Notes: generated from the sequence alone by a model not told the origin. A stretch of DNA of 64,000 nt from Stictocephala bisonia (GCA_035578905.1 JAQJVL010000002.1:5307229-5371228), one strand, 5' to 3'; positions 25,336-37,390 are shown, counted from the stretch's first letter. Translations and numbers: made by a program.

Positions 25336-26378
25336 GCTGCTGGCGTATGATTGTTGTATTAACAGTAGAAAACTACAACTTAAAAGTTATTGTCACACTA
25401 TTATTACGTTTTATGAGATTATTTAAGGCAAAAAGATCTTTTTGGTGAATACTACTCTACGTTCCACGCTGCGGCTAGACGTTTGGGATTGGTTAACGAC
25501 TATTTGGAATAAGGAAATCGTTAAAAGACGTAATGGTTCAGAACATATTATCGTCTCGGACGTGTTTCCATTCTCATAATCATCGTTGGTGCAAGAACAG
25601 CGGATATCTGGTGAGAGAGATTTTCCAAGGACCTCCTTTTAAAACAATACAAACGTGACCATCAAAATGCATACAAAACATATTAATTAAAATCAACCTT
25701 CAGTGACTGAATAACTTTTTTTTATCACATATTGTTATTTGAGACGATTCTTCAGCTTTCTTTATTTAATGAAGAACACCTCGATTTATTTTGGAAAAAA
25801 TGTTCATCAAAGATAATGTAAAATCTATGAAGATGAGAGAAAAGCTTACTAGTTTCAATTGTAGTTTCATTGGAGGCCTGCTGGCGTTGATAAAATCCTT
25901 CTACTTAATTTCCTGTGTGTATCAATTCAATCTTAAAAACGTGTTGTGTTGTGTACTCCTACTGATGGCCTTGCCTCTCGAAATTATCGAGTAGTCAGCA
26001 CTACAGAGCACCATTTCTCTGTGACAGCACACGGTGTGTTCAAGATGGCTACAATAGAGCTGACCTATTGTTGACTAAGTGAGAAGTACTTGTGCCCACT
26101 CACTCACAGGCCTTCGTTCAAGACCTCTTGAGTGGTGACAGTGCACAAGCTGGTGCTAGGAACTCAATTCCACGAATAACATATGGGCTTTCTTTGAGGA
26201 AGGCTGGCCTCAAAGAATTGATCAAATCAGTTCTTCCTCACTAACTACAAATAAGGTATACATTCAAACGTTGGATTAGACTTAAATAAATGTCATAGTT
26301 ACTTTACTGAGGTCAATTTTATTTTTACTGGTTTGAGTGAATTATATTGACTCTACTCGTGATTCTGCTAGGCTCTAC
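25336..26378. other. Noncoding stretch
   Basis: No exon recognised. A 67-codon frame at 25791-25994 has a hydrophobic segment but no known domain, and lies in AT-rich DNA. Confidence 0.4.
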
Positions 26379-26606
26379 GCAGATAAGAGGAAAACAGTGA
26401 TCACATCCAATAGTGTGCTGAATTTGTGTCCATGCGATGGCAGGACCAGCACCTTGTCAGCCCCTTTTTTATCCTCCAAACCCTCAAGGATATATACTAT
26501 ACTACAGATGTATAAAGATTAGTTGTAATCTATTTATAACTGTCTTGAAGCGTTCGTTGCTGAAATACGAAAGCGACGTCCGTTTCGTTTTATCTGTGGC
26601 TCCGAC
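26379..26606 (+). mobile_element. MITE family N (copy 1)
   Basis: Shares aatagtg, accttgtcagcccc, tgtaatctatttataactg, gcgttcg and gaaagcgac, and the terminal tctgtgg, with copies at 29388, 34638 and 37576. The left end has lost the clear CCACAG terminus. Confidence 0.65.
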
Positions 26607-27300
26607 TGGTGGTAGCAATGTAGCTCATACAAAAAAACGTCGTGTATGTACAATTACTATATTCAACAATGTAAAGGTGTTGGCATTGAGCTCATAATCC
26701 GTCGTGATTGAAGCTGAAGATGGCCTGAGGACTTCTCTTTAAAAAAACTCCCCAATGAAATATATTTATTTTTATTAGAAGTGGACTCACGAACCTGCCT
26801 TAAAAAACTCCTTAATAGCTGTTAATACTCGATTAGTTTATATTTTATTAGTCTAGGAAACTTTCGTTAACAAAATACTCTAATTTCAGTAAATATTTAT
26901 TTGTTTTAGTCAAAGTAGGTTAGAGACTCCTCAGTCTATGCCAATCAATGTGAATATGATATCTTGTTAGCGGCCTCCCCGTGGTGAGACGGGATGTGGT
27001 AATCCTAAATAAATAGCATTGGCAAACTAACTTATAGACTCTCTTAGACAAGTCATTGCCAGTAACCTACAAACAAACTGAATTACGAAACCTAATGGTC
27101 ACTATTTACTTGGTATCACATTCAAATTGGTATTATACAACATAAGACACATCATGGATACTTGGGGTGGAACACCAAAAAGTTATGTAGTTACACTGAT
27201 AGCTAAAATATGACAAGTGTAAATGATTCACAAGTTCACTTACATACACTCAAGACCTCTTGGAGATGAGCTAGGATCTTGTAAGTTTTCACACTTTTAG
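26607..27300. other. Noncoding stretch
   Basis: AT-rich; nothing recognised apart from a possible SINE trace near 26970-27010 (gcggcctccccgtggtgaga). Confidence 0.4.
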
Positions 27301-27871
27301 TTTATAACAAACAAATAATATAACATTTATATTTTTTTAGTTTTATTTTTTAATCGTTAAAGATTGGCAGAATGACTGTAGAACTGCATAGTTTTATGTT
27401 TGGCTTATTTTTAGACAAAATGAGTTCGTGAATTATATTTACTGTTTCGTGAACTACTATCTAATGTTAGAACCAAGCGTGCATACAGTTCGATATACAC
27501 AGTCTTGCTTTTTTCGAAGATATATAATGCAACTGTTTTGTTATAAGGATGATGAAATAAATTTAGGGTGCAAAAAGTTAATCAAGTATCAAACACTTAA
27601 AAAAAGGCCAAACAAAAACTTAATGCAATTCTTGAAGTATTCACAGAAAAACCTTTTTTTACTTAGTAATTACAAGGAAATTGGCTGACAATTACTTTGT
27701 AAATTTTAATGAAAAGTTTGAAAAATTTCGCTGAATATAATTCACGAACCCATTTCGTCTAAAAATAAGCCAAACGTAAAACTATGCAGTTCTACAGTCA
27801 TTCTGCCAATCTTTAACGATTAAAAAATAAAACTAAAACATATAAATGTTATATAATTTGTTTGTTATACA
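27301..27871. mobile_element. Non-autonomous DNA element with about 143-bp terminal inverted repeats
   Basis: The left arm (27301-27444) and right arm (about 27729-27871) are reverse complements with only a few differences. Both contain tttaatcgttaaagattggc, gaatgactgtagaactgcat and tggcttatttttagac. The roughly 280-bp interior has an 86-codon frame (27428-27688) that is Lys/Tyr-rich and does not resemble a transposase I know. Confidence 0.88.
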
Positions 27872-28344
27872 GATTTTTTTGTTATAGGGTTTTAATTAAA
27901 ACAATACACATATGAAAATGTTCATGTTAATTGTCAATAATCGTGCTTTATATTTATTTTTTATTGCAATATAAAATAACAATTTCTATGTTTCTTTCTA
28001 AATGCTATTTTTAATTTTTCTGCAAATATTGTTAATTAAACATTGTTGTTTTGTTTAATATAGTTTATATACCTACTTACAGTTCCTAAAGTACGATTAT
28101 CACTGTAAAAATTATGCTATTTTTTAAATTCATCCACCAACATAGGCTATAAAATAAATTTACTGTCGTAAAACGTCCAAACATTTTTCTTCTGTATTTG
28201 AAAACTGTCAATGTTTTAGGGAGAACCCCAGCCCCCTCATAATTGGGGGAAGGTTTCTTACATCAAGTATCTCTCCCTATTTAGAGTACGAATTCTATTT
28301 TACAACTGTCCCTCATGCTGTAAGATCTATATAGTTCCTGTTTT
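27872..28344. other. Noncoding stretch
   Basis: AT-rich; no exon or repeat copy recognised. Confidence 0.4.
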
Positions 28345-28488
28345 GGATCTTTTCCGTTAATTCACTACCATAACTTAGGCTGCCCTAACACAACCAAACC
28401 TAACTTAACCTAACCAAACCTAACTTAACCTAAACAAAATTAACATAGCCTAAGTAAAGTATTGGTAGTGAATTAATGGAAAAGATCC
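28345..28488. mobile_element. 144-bp MITE, family Q (copy 2), with telomere-like core
   Basis: Terminal inverted repeats ggatcttttccgttaattca / tgaattaatggaaaagatcc extend inward through ctaccata...cttaggct. The core is a short array of aacctaacttaacctaac, the complement of GGTTAG-type repeats. Same termini as the element at 21239-21556. Confidence 0.82.
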
Positions 28489-29317
28489 GAAGTGTTCATT
28501 ATTTGTCTGTCTCTATTTCTAAAGTGGAGGGAAGAGGATACTTCGAAGTGATAACATTTCGTGAACTAAGACTTAACGGCGTAGAAAGCATGGTTTTGTT
28601 TACCTCCCTCCCCCTAAAGCTCCAAGCAAGGCACAATCCAGGTCTAACAAGGCCAGTTCTGCCCATTAATTAGCAGGGGTCAGTAGCCAGGCTAACTACA
28701 TAGTCATAGTCACTGCAGCCCCCTCCCCATACAACAAGCCCTTAATAAAGCTGTAAGTGTAAGGTGAGAAACACCCCTCCCCACCTTAGAGATAGTAACC
28801 GTACCTCAAGTACCGCCCTCCATCCTTGACAGGAAATGTCTTCTCACACTAAGGGGATTTATGGGCGTAAAACACGTAAAAATTGTTAATCTGATGTTTA
28901 AATTTGTTTGAAAAAATCCGACTAAACAGTTTAATGTTATAATAATACCTCACAAAAATATTTATGAAAGGGTGATTACAGGTAATATTTTAAGTTGTTG
29001 AATATTGACAAAATAAAAATAAATGTTATGGACGAGATAGGAAGCTGAAAGGAGTCACACTGCAATAGTTACTTTGAAAGAACATAAATATACATTCGGA
29101 AAATAAAGACAAATGTGATGAGATATATTTTATATCAAAAAAATTTAGGTGTTAATAATTATAGGCGATTTTAATATAAACATTTTTTTACTAATCCATC
29201 AATAATAGTGTCTTAGCTGATCCTGGAAAATAATTGAAACTATCGGTAATGGTTCCAACGCTTCAAGGGTTAGAAAACACGACATTTCGTCACGTCTAAA
29301 AAAAACTCCAGCCATTT
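28489..29317. other. Noncoding stretch
   Basis: Moderately GC-rich at 28560-28860, then AT-rich. No frame with a recognisable domain. Confidence 0.4.
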
Positions 29318-29386
29318 TCAGGCGTTACTTACATCCTTAGCTAGATTTAAAACTAATGCTCTAAATCTAGCTAAGGATGTAATAAG
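29318..29386. repeat. Hairpin (inverted repeat, arms about 28 bp)
   Basis: ttacttacatccttagctag and ctagctaaggatgtaataag flank a loop of about 12 bases around 29351. It ends directly against MITE family N copy 2. Confidence 0.8.
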
Positions 29387-29387
29387 T

Positions 29388-29680
29388 AATACCACAGATA
29401 AGAAACAAACAGAGGGTCGCACCCAATAGTGCGCTTAATAAGTGTCGAGTTAGTGTTTCGAGTAGTTATTTCTCCAGTTCACCATGGGGATAGCAGGGCG
29501 GTCACCTTGTCAGTCCCTCCCTTATTACCCTTAAATCTCCAAAGATAAACGTAGTAATTATTACTACAGATGTTTAAAGATGCAGGTCTACATTAGTTTA
29601 AATATTTTCTTAACTGACAATGAGGCGTTCGCTGCTCTCATAAGAAAGCAACATCTGATTCTTTCTTCTCTGTGATAAGA
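29388..29680 (+). mobile_element. MITE family N (copy 2)
   Basis: Starts ataccacagataag and ends ttcttctctgtgat, giving short terminal inverted repeats. Internal blocks ggtcgcacccaatagtgcg, cttgtcagtccctccc, gatgtttaaag, gcgttcgctg and ataagaaagc align with the other three copies. Confidence 0.8.
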
Positions 29681-30051
29681 CCTAAAGTTACGACAGGAGT
29701 TTTATACATGTCGAAATGTTGTGTTTTTATATATATGTAAAGGCTATAATTGAAGCATTTCCAACAAATTTATGAATAAGCCAACGTCAGCAAATATATA
29801 AAAAAATATTTTTGAACTTATTTATTTCTTCAAATAGTCTACTAACTGATAAAAATATAGAATCTGTAAATAATTTTTTTTCTAACACCCCAACAGTTTT
29901 TGCTCATAATTTAATGTAACTCCTTCCATAAACCAAAAATTTAACTGAGATGAATTGTGTTTTAATGTTATGACATTTTGAAAATATTGAATATGCAATA
30001 TCCAAATCTTCAAGGAGTTGATGATTTTTTTTAACTACTTTTATCTAATCT
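29681..30051. other. Noncoding stretch
   Basis: AT-rich; nothing recognised. Confidence 0.4.
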
Positions 30052-30262
30052 TGGGCGAGCCGGCGTCAGAACTTTGAGCTTGGGTTAGAGATAGCGCTGG
30101 TTCGAATCCGGCCTAGACCGGAAGATTTATCAGTAATATTCACCTTCTACTGTACTGGTTCGCCCCCTTACTCTGTCTGAATAAGTTCCTCGCACAGATC
30201 AATAGTCTATGAGGAATGGGCAGAGTAAGGTAGAGAAGGAGGTGGCCTCTCCCTTTTAAAAG
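30052..30262 (+). repeat. tRNA-derived SINE, family S2
   Basis: The tRNA-like head gccggcgtcagaactttgag contains a B box ggttcgaatcc, followed by a body of about 130 bp (ttatcagtaat, ctgtactggttc, gaataagttcc, agatcaatagtctatgagg). The body matches 2265-2400. The head is not a functional tRNA. Confidence 0.75.
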
Positions 30263-31021
30263 AAAAAAAATCTATTGTGTTTTGAAACTTGACTGTTTTA
30301 TTTAAATAAACTACTACAAATATAACAGATAGGATAAAATTAGCCAAATAAGGTGCTGTATGCAAATATAGTTCAATAAAATCGATTATAATTAAAATAT
30401 AAAACAATAAATATAACAATATTAACAAACAATATTAAGTTTTATTTTAAAAATGACTCTTGTCATCACAGTAGATATTACAGGACGCCTTCAAATATTG
30501 TAATATATGTTTACAATACAGTACTGCATTGCGGCTGTTCCTGATTCAAGTTTGCAGGCGCCAGTGTATTTTATAATAGTGAATATATTTACTGAGCGTA
30601 GTTCAGTAACTAGTTCGGTAATCTAAAACAATATTATACAAATGTTTTAGATTTTTTTATGTCAATATTGAGATTGAGAGCAAAATAAACTATTGTTCCT
30701 CTATTGAGCATCGTCGAAAGTTGGACAATTTCTTTTAGTTTATTCATTTGTTAACAAACATTTATTGCTAAGACTAATTGAGCTGGAAATTTTGAATTTA
30801 ATATGCATGTTAACATTGTGGCCTCTTACCAGGGAAAGTATAAAAATTACAGTTATATTTATTTCAATTTTTTACTTTTTATCTCATTTATTTTTATTTA
30901 TAATAAAGTTGAAAAGTCAACATTGTGTTCTACAATGAAGCGAACGTTTTCCAAACTGTCACGTTGCCACTGGAAGGTTGACCGAAACTGACAGCTCCAT
31001 AGTAGCAATACAATTTTACCG
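30263..31021. other. Noncoding stretch
   Basis: AT-rich. The 73-codon minus-strand frame 30207-30428 partly covers the SINE and is not supported as a gene. Confidence 0.4.
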
Positions 31022-31260
31022 CCAGCGGGCCAAAACATGCTGTTATATTTCAACTGTACATTTCGTGTTTGTTGTTATAATGAGTTACAGTGAACACTTT
31101 ATGATTATTGAGGTCCAATCTAATGGTATTTAAAGTTTCATATATTTAACCATGAACAAACTACAAAAATACTAATTTTTTTACAAAAAACCTTCTTATG
31201 GACCACTAGAGTAGGGTTTCACCTTTCAAATGGTACTTCAAGTGTTACAATACAATCATT
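31022..31260 (+). repeat. Dispersed repeat family M (copy 2)
   Basis: Near-identical to 16919-17165 over its first 90 bases (aaaacatgctgttatatttc ... gtgaacactttatgattatt). It ends about 140 bases before the acceptor of the shared ETHR exon. Confidence 0.75.
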
Positions 31261-31401
31261 ATTACGAATCGTTGAAATAGAACTCCACGATTTGGTTTTT
31301 TTTTTCACGGTAGGAAACGGAAGTTAGTATTATCATTGATTATCTATTAGGTGGGGTAAGAAGTATAGTAAATGACTGATATCTTGTTTTGAATGTTTCA
31401 G

Positions 31402-31582
31402 GTAAAGCTGTGCCGTTCGTGGAGCTGACGGTGGCTCATGCCAGCGTCCTCACAATCCTCGCCATCAGCTTCGAGCGGTACTACGCCATCTGCGAACCCC
31501 TGAAGGCCGGCTACGTCTGCACCAAGGCCCGAGCCATGATCATCTGCCTGCTGGCGTGGACCCTGGCAGCCATCTTCACCAG
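31402..31582 (+). CDS. ETHR: ETHR shared internal exon (TM3, intracellular loop 2, start of TM4)
   Basis: This 181-bp exon is part of a rhodopsin-class GPCR, most likely the ecdysis-triggering hormone receptor, the receptor on Inka cells, neurons and other targets for the peptide that starts moulting behaviour. It encodes PFVELTVAH in TM3, then SFERYYAICEPL with the E-R-Y form of the DRY box, the loop KAGYVCTKARA, and the first half of TM4 (IICLLAWTLAAIFT). The acceptor is gaatgtttcag at 31391-31401 and the donor gtaccc starts at 31583. The exon begins with GT, the last two bases of a split codon. If the missing upstream exon ends in T, the codon is TGT, the conserved TM3 disulfide cysteine (3.25). 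It ends with AG (phase 2), which both downstream modules complete as Ser. GC content is far above the flanks. An open frame continues past the donor to 31757, but it loses receptor similarity and is probably intronic. The receptor class is near certain; the ETHR name comes from remembered family motifs. Confidence 0.88.
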
Positions 31583-32189
31583 GTACCCACCCCTCGGCAC
31601 TCGTCCTTCTCTTGCTTTCACCTGGCTCGTCTTTTCTGTGCTTCCCCTCTCTTCCTCAATCTTTAATACCTATGACAGACAAAAGTTGATGATTGATTTC
31701 ATGGTGTATATTTCATTGGTATATGTGTCAATAAAATACTTGACGTCAAAAAATTGAAGTTACCCTTAAGTCGTTTCAGAAATAGGGTTCTTTAGTGTTT
31801 TTGTTGCAATTTGTCGTGTTTTCATCGGTGTCATGAATCATGCGATAAGATTGTACATGCGCTCCTATCAGGGAGGGAAAGATTATCTGGTTCATACGGC
31901 TGCGAGTTTGGATTTAGGAATACCACCGTACGAGTACGGGTAGGTATGGACCTAAAAAAGTGGGTGGGACTTCCTATATAGTGTTGGAGACCTGATGATA
32001 TTGGCAACCTCCCCCCCACCAGCTTCGTTTGTTGATGATGGAGACACTTCCGACATGGGTGGGAGTTTTGATTTTGGAACTTGGATTTGCCTTTTGATGG
32101 GAGATCAATTTTGCAATACATGGGAACAGGTACTTTGTACTGTTTATTTTACTGAAACTTTGAATTTACTGTAAGTTTTATTTATTTAT

Positions 32190-32720
32190 TTTTTTTACTT
32201 TCTTCTATATGCGTTAACATAGAGGAAGTATTATGATCGTAAAAAAATTTTTTTTACAAGTTGGCCTTAAATATATTTTAGGGTCCCCTGAAAAAAAGTT
32301 TTTGAAAAAAATTTGTGATTTGTGTCTGTCCGTATGTGTGTCTGTCTATGTGTATGTCCAGTTTGCTGTAGACCAAACGGATAGATTAATTTTAATGACA
32401 TTTGGTATGTTATTTAGCCAATAATTCAAGACAATTTTTTCACTTTTTTGAAATTTAAAATTTATGGCCAAAAAACATACAGAAATGAAATTTACTGAAA
32501 AACGAATCAAACTATTTTGATTTAATGTTCAGGAAAGATGTGAATTATAATTTAAAATATTTTAGTAAAAACCGCATGTCTCTAGCTTGACTAGTTTTTA
32601 CTTATGGCAAAAACACATGTTTGGAAATCTAACTACTATTTTCAAAGTTTTGATTTTTTAGTGTTTAATATAGAGGAAAGTTTGTGCCAATTGTTTGAAA
32701 CCATTTCTTTTTTTATCTGG
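32190..32720 (+). repeat. Dispersed repeat family V, plus-strand copy
   Basis: Aligns with the reverse complement of 2570-3110: ttctatatgcgttaacatag, gatcgtaaaaaaa, acaagttggcct, gtgtctgtccgtatgtgtg, accaaacggat, aaaaccgcatgtct, tgtgccaatt. Lies in the ETHR intron. Confidence 0.75.
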
Positions 32721-34637
32721 CGATAGATATGAAAAAGGTACATGATATAGATTCGATAAACAATTTAGTTTTTGTTTTCGTAGTAGAATTGTTATTCTGT
32801 ACAGAATAATAATGTTTCTCTTTTTGGTCACTTTTTTTGAGTCAATCGGGTGAAAATTTATTGACAATCTTTATACATTTAGAGTGGAACAGCCCCCTCC
32901 CCTCCGTCTGGTCATAAGCATGCACTATCCAAAACATCGGCCTGCTACTGACTTATGTTACAAATATCAATTTAACAAACTTATTATAAATTACCGACCC
33001 GACTCCTCTCTGGCTACTGACTCTAATTAATTTCTTATTCCAGTACCTAAGAGTTTCCCACGGGATTCCGATAACAGCATGATTGCACGTGGCAGTAGTG
33101 TTTTTTGGTAGTCCACGAAATCAGCTTAACGCTTGTCTGGGATGGGAATCGGCGGTGATTCCTCGATCATTAATCAAACGGTATGCATTTTGATACCGAT
33201 ACAGTAGGTGGCTGACTCTTAAAAAATGCTACGCTTTTAGTAAACCAGTCTAGATTTATATTTTCAGGAATAGAAGTGGTCTTTTCTGTATCTCCTTTTT
33301 TTACGACAAATTCTTTATGAAGTTTATGAAGAAGTCTAAGCCAACAGAAGAACAGTTGTCTTCTGTAGTACTATGATCAATAGTATAATAACTAGTATAT
33401 ATCATAGTACTATATTACTATAGTACTATAATAATATTCTCCGTAGTATTATTATAGTATTAAACAGAAAAAAGAATATTGGCTACATTATTTATCCAAG
33501 GATTTAAAAAATTAACAACAGGCAATCTGAGAAGCTAAACAAAAAAATCCAAATACTAAAAAAAACTATAAATTAGTATAAAGAAAACTACGAAATCAAT
33601 TAATTCAAAATATTAGGTCTACTAATTGGATTAAGGAGAAAAGTTTACAGATTTTTACAATAGATTTTTGTTAGAAAAGAAAACCATTTATGAAGTGTTT
33701 TTAATAAATATGAAAAATTCCTATCCAAATTTTGAGAAATCATATTTATAACCAAAATTCTATGTGATTAGTATTAGATCAAAACAAATTTTATGTAACT
33801 TACAATGGTAAGAAAGAGAACAATTAATTTTATTTGTATTATTTTATAAGCGTATACTAAATGATAGGTTAATAATTATAAATAAATGCAAAAAACTAAC
33901 TTGATTCAAGTTATGTTTTATTTTTAAAAGTAATTTTTATATTTATTTAATATGAGTGTGGATGTTTTAAACAGCATTTTGTGATGAAAATAAAAAAAAA
34001 TAATTTTAGCCCAATACACAAGTCAATATACGGCATAGATTTTCCAACCCTCATTCGGTTAAATTCCTTTTTCTGTTCTAAGTACTTCTGAGGGAACAAT
34101 TTTTATTTATCAATGACGCAAATCTTCAAATGTCAGGAATGAGTAGTTATCGTCAATAATGAAGTTCGAACTAATAGCATCACCAAGTTTTCCCAGTTGA
34201 CAAATCTGTGTGCATCAACATAAATTGAGTAATTTGTAGGAAACCATATAACAAATTTTAAGAAATGTTAGAGGCAATAAAAAATGCATGCTCCTTACCT
34301 CAAAAGGATCACTTCCTCTCGTCTGGCATCCTGGGTCACCCGAACCCTTGTAAGTATTCAACTATGGAATTAAAGCCTTAATCACCTTCTTGTGTATCCT
34401 TCTAGTGTTATCTTATAATATTTAATTTACACTTCACACAAAAACATTACATTTCCTTTTATTGAAATAAAATTTGTAAATTTTCCTTAAAACGTGGATA
34501 GTTTCACATTTATTTGTAAGTTTTTTAATAAGGACACACCAACCCTAGTATTTTACATTAAATGTAGACTATTTATTTTTTAAGTTTCTCTTGTTCATAG
34601 TATTTAAGTAATTCATAATCGTATCCCTGAGCACATT
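32721..34637. other. Intronic stretch without further exon
   Basis: AT-rich intron. A cluster of tagtactat/atagtacta palindromic words lies at 33365-33460. No exon recognised. Confidence 0.5.
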
Positions 34638-34898
34638 AATACCACAGAGAAGATATAAACAGAGGTCGCATTCAATAGTGCGTTAAAAGTGTGTCGAGTT
34701 AGTGTGTCGACTTGTTATTTGTCAAGTTGGCATGTGGATGTTAGGGCTAGATCCTTGTCAGTCCCCCCTTATTCACACCAAATCCTGCGGTAAGATGTAC
34801 AAATATATAAATTAGTTGCGATCTATTTATAACTGCCTCGAAGGCGTTCGTTCCGGCCATTAGAAAGCGACCTCTGTATCTTTTTCTCTGTGGTAATA
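34638..34898 (+). mobile_element. MITE family N (copy 3)
   Basis: Best-preserved ends: taataccacagagaaga at the left and ttctctgtggtaat at the right are inverted repeats, and TAAT flanks could be the target duplication. Internal blocks cagaggtcgca, aatagtgcg, ccttgtcagtcccc, gatctatttataactgcc, gcgttcg and gaaagcgacctc. The open frame on the opposite strand (34823-35161) starts outside and runs into it; not a gene. Confidence 0.85.
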
Positions 34899-35839
34899 CT
34901 TACAATATTAATATGATATAAAACTTTCATGCGTTGGTAATACGTGGGGTTTAGTTTCAGGACGTAGGGTTGAACGTATGTACTATGTTGATGTGATGGA
35001 AAAATTAGTAAAATTGTGAACACAAAAAACGTGAAATTAGAGGGCTGGAATACTAATGTATACTCTACCGGGGAAAAACTATCAAACCTTTGGCAATGAT
35101 ATACCACCGTAAAACCTGCAACTCTTTTTATTATTCCCTCCATATGTTTCAACGGAATCACAAATTTAGTAGCTGGCTCTTAAGAGGAGGCTCTTTGATT
35201 CCAAAAGCTGTCATGATATTTTGGCATTTCGTTAAACGGTACAATATTCTAAGCCTTTTGTAAAATGTTAACCTTAAGATTGTCATGCCATGTACTTATG
35301 TAATTTATTTATCTAATACAAAATATTAAACAAATATTCTAGGAGTGGAAATATACAATTATTATAAATGTCCTTCTTTCATTTTATTTAATACCTTAGA
35401 ACTATTGCTAGATAAATTATTTGGCAATTGTATGGTTTTACAATTGTAAATGATATGGTAATTTATCCATAGTTAATATTTATGGATATTAAATGATATT
35501 TGTACAATAGAGCAACATAAATATTTATTGAATATGCGAGAAAAGATTACAAACAAATTTTCATAATTGGCGACAGGTTTTTTATTTGGATTTGTTATTA
35601 TTTAACAGCATTTTATTTATTTTCATTAGTTAAAATAAGCTATGAATCCATCTACTGACTCATAAAATTATTTTTTATTAACAGTAAATTAAACTAAATA
35701 ATCAATAATACCAAATATTATTGGACTGTTAACAATCATTTTAAATTAAAATATTGCTTCTATTGATTAACAGTTTAAATTTGAGCACAAAATATTTCTA
35801 AGAATGTACTGCTAAAACAAACTGGGTTGGAAAATTTGT

Positions 35840-35935
35840 CAGCACTGTAGGTCCGAAGGCTTCTAACCTCGGAGTCTAATGTCTAAGGTTCGAATACCTA
35901 CTAAGCCTAAGACCGGTACTTCACTCATTTTTTTC
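35840..35935 (+). repeat. tRNA-derived SINE, family T (copy 3, partial)
   Basis: ggtccgaaggcttctaacct, then B-box-like aaggttcgaatacc and ggtacttcact, matching the other two family T copies. Truncated after the head. Confidence 0.65.
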
Positions 35936-36534
35936 ATTTTTTACAAAAGAAAAAATGCTCACTTCTGTATTATCATATTTTAGTATGTAAATTTATGTAT
36001 TATCCCTCACTAACAATAATAATCATTCCTCTGTTACCCTTGGCCTGATATGAATAAAATTGTATTCCCAAATATGATAAAAATCCTTTTCCTGGAATAA
36101 ATCAACTTCTTTGCTAGTTAAAATATACTATTTAAAAAATATGCTAGTAAAAAAATAGCCCATACATATTTTGGTAAAATAAATATTAGGCTCCACATTA
36201 AACTTGGTTTGTCCTTAAAGTCTGGTGAAAAGAAAACTTGGAATATGGCATATAAATTACTATAACACACTACATTTTGTATTATCATTATTTATTTATA
36301 TTCCAGTATTAAAAGCGCGATATAATATGAAGAATGAAGTATTATTTGAAATTAATATAGTGAAACATGGTGAACTAAATGTTTAGTCAAGTAAGAATTA
36401 CGTAATTTAGAATGCCTTTAAAATTAAGCTTTTTTATAAATAAGTGATTAGTATTAATTTACTTTAATACGACTATTAATTTAGGATTCATTTAGTATAT
36501 GTCAAACTAGCATTAAGTTTATATGTATTTATAC

Positions 36535-37390
36535 AAAGTGCCCAGCCTCGACTGTCGCATATTTTAGAGGACTGTTTGTAATGACAATACAAGCAAATAA
36601 TGCCATTTAACATGTGTCCTATTTCGATTCGTTTTCTGTCTGTGTGTCTGTATGGTTTTTTACAAAAATTTGAATATCTCAAAACCCGTTTGATATACCA
36701 TACTGGTTTTTCGTATAAAGGTTGATCTTATAAAGATAAATCCTATGTTAAAAGGCCAAATGTATAAGGTTATTGGTTTTCAAATGGCGGCTCCTTAAAA
36801 ATGTCAAAGTTAAATTTAAAAAAATAAAATTTTTATCCATAAATGTTAAGACACATGATTTGTAGACTACGTTATGCCAAATTCAACGATATACAATTTT
36901 AAAAGATCGGTCGATAAAATACAGAAAAACGTATTTTTGGACTAAAAGCATTGTTATCTTAGTACTCTTTACCTAGATAACAATGCTTTCAATCACAAAG
37001 AATACGTTTTCTCTGTAATTTATCGACCCATCTTTCAAAATAGCATATCGTTGAATTTGGCATAAAATAGTCTATAAATCATGTGTCTTGACACTTTTGG
37101 ATAAAAATATTTGTTTTTTGATATTTGACTTTGACATTTTTAACCAGCCGCCATTTAAAAACAAATAATTTGAGACATTTAGGCTTTTTACATAAAATGT
37201 ACGATTATAAGGTCAACCTTCATACGAAAATTCAGTATGTTATAATAAACTGTTTTTGATATATCAATTTTTTTTTTTTTTTTTTATACACACAAACAGA
37301 AAATGAACCGAGATTGGACACATTTTATATGGAATTATTTGCAAACATTTGTCTCTTAAATATGCGACAGTTGAAGCTGAACATGTTTTA
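36535..37390. mobile_element. Large foldback element, arms about 420 bp
   Basis: Two long arms are imperfect reverse complements around a centre near 36966, where cattgttatct / agataacaatg close over a loop of about 13 bases. Matching blocks include ttcaacgatat, acacatgattt, gccgccattt (right arm) against aaatggcggct (left arm), and the outer gactgtcgcat / atgcgacagt. One arm carries a poly-T run (about 37267-37285) absent from the other. No transposase frame. Confidence 0.88.

Noticed and set aside
30060..30120. tRNA gene
   Set aside because: It has a B box but no cloverleaf I can fold, and it continues into a repeat body shared with 2265-2400.
31583..31757. Extension of the receptor exon past 31582
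   Set aside because: The frame stays open but the residues stop resembling a receptor, and a GT donor in the phase matched by both downstream modules lies at 31583.
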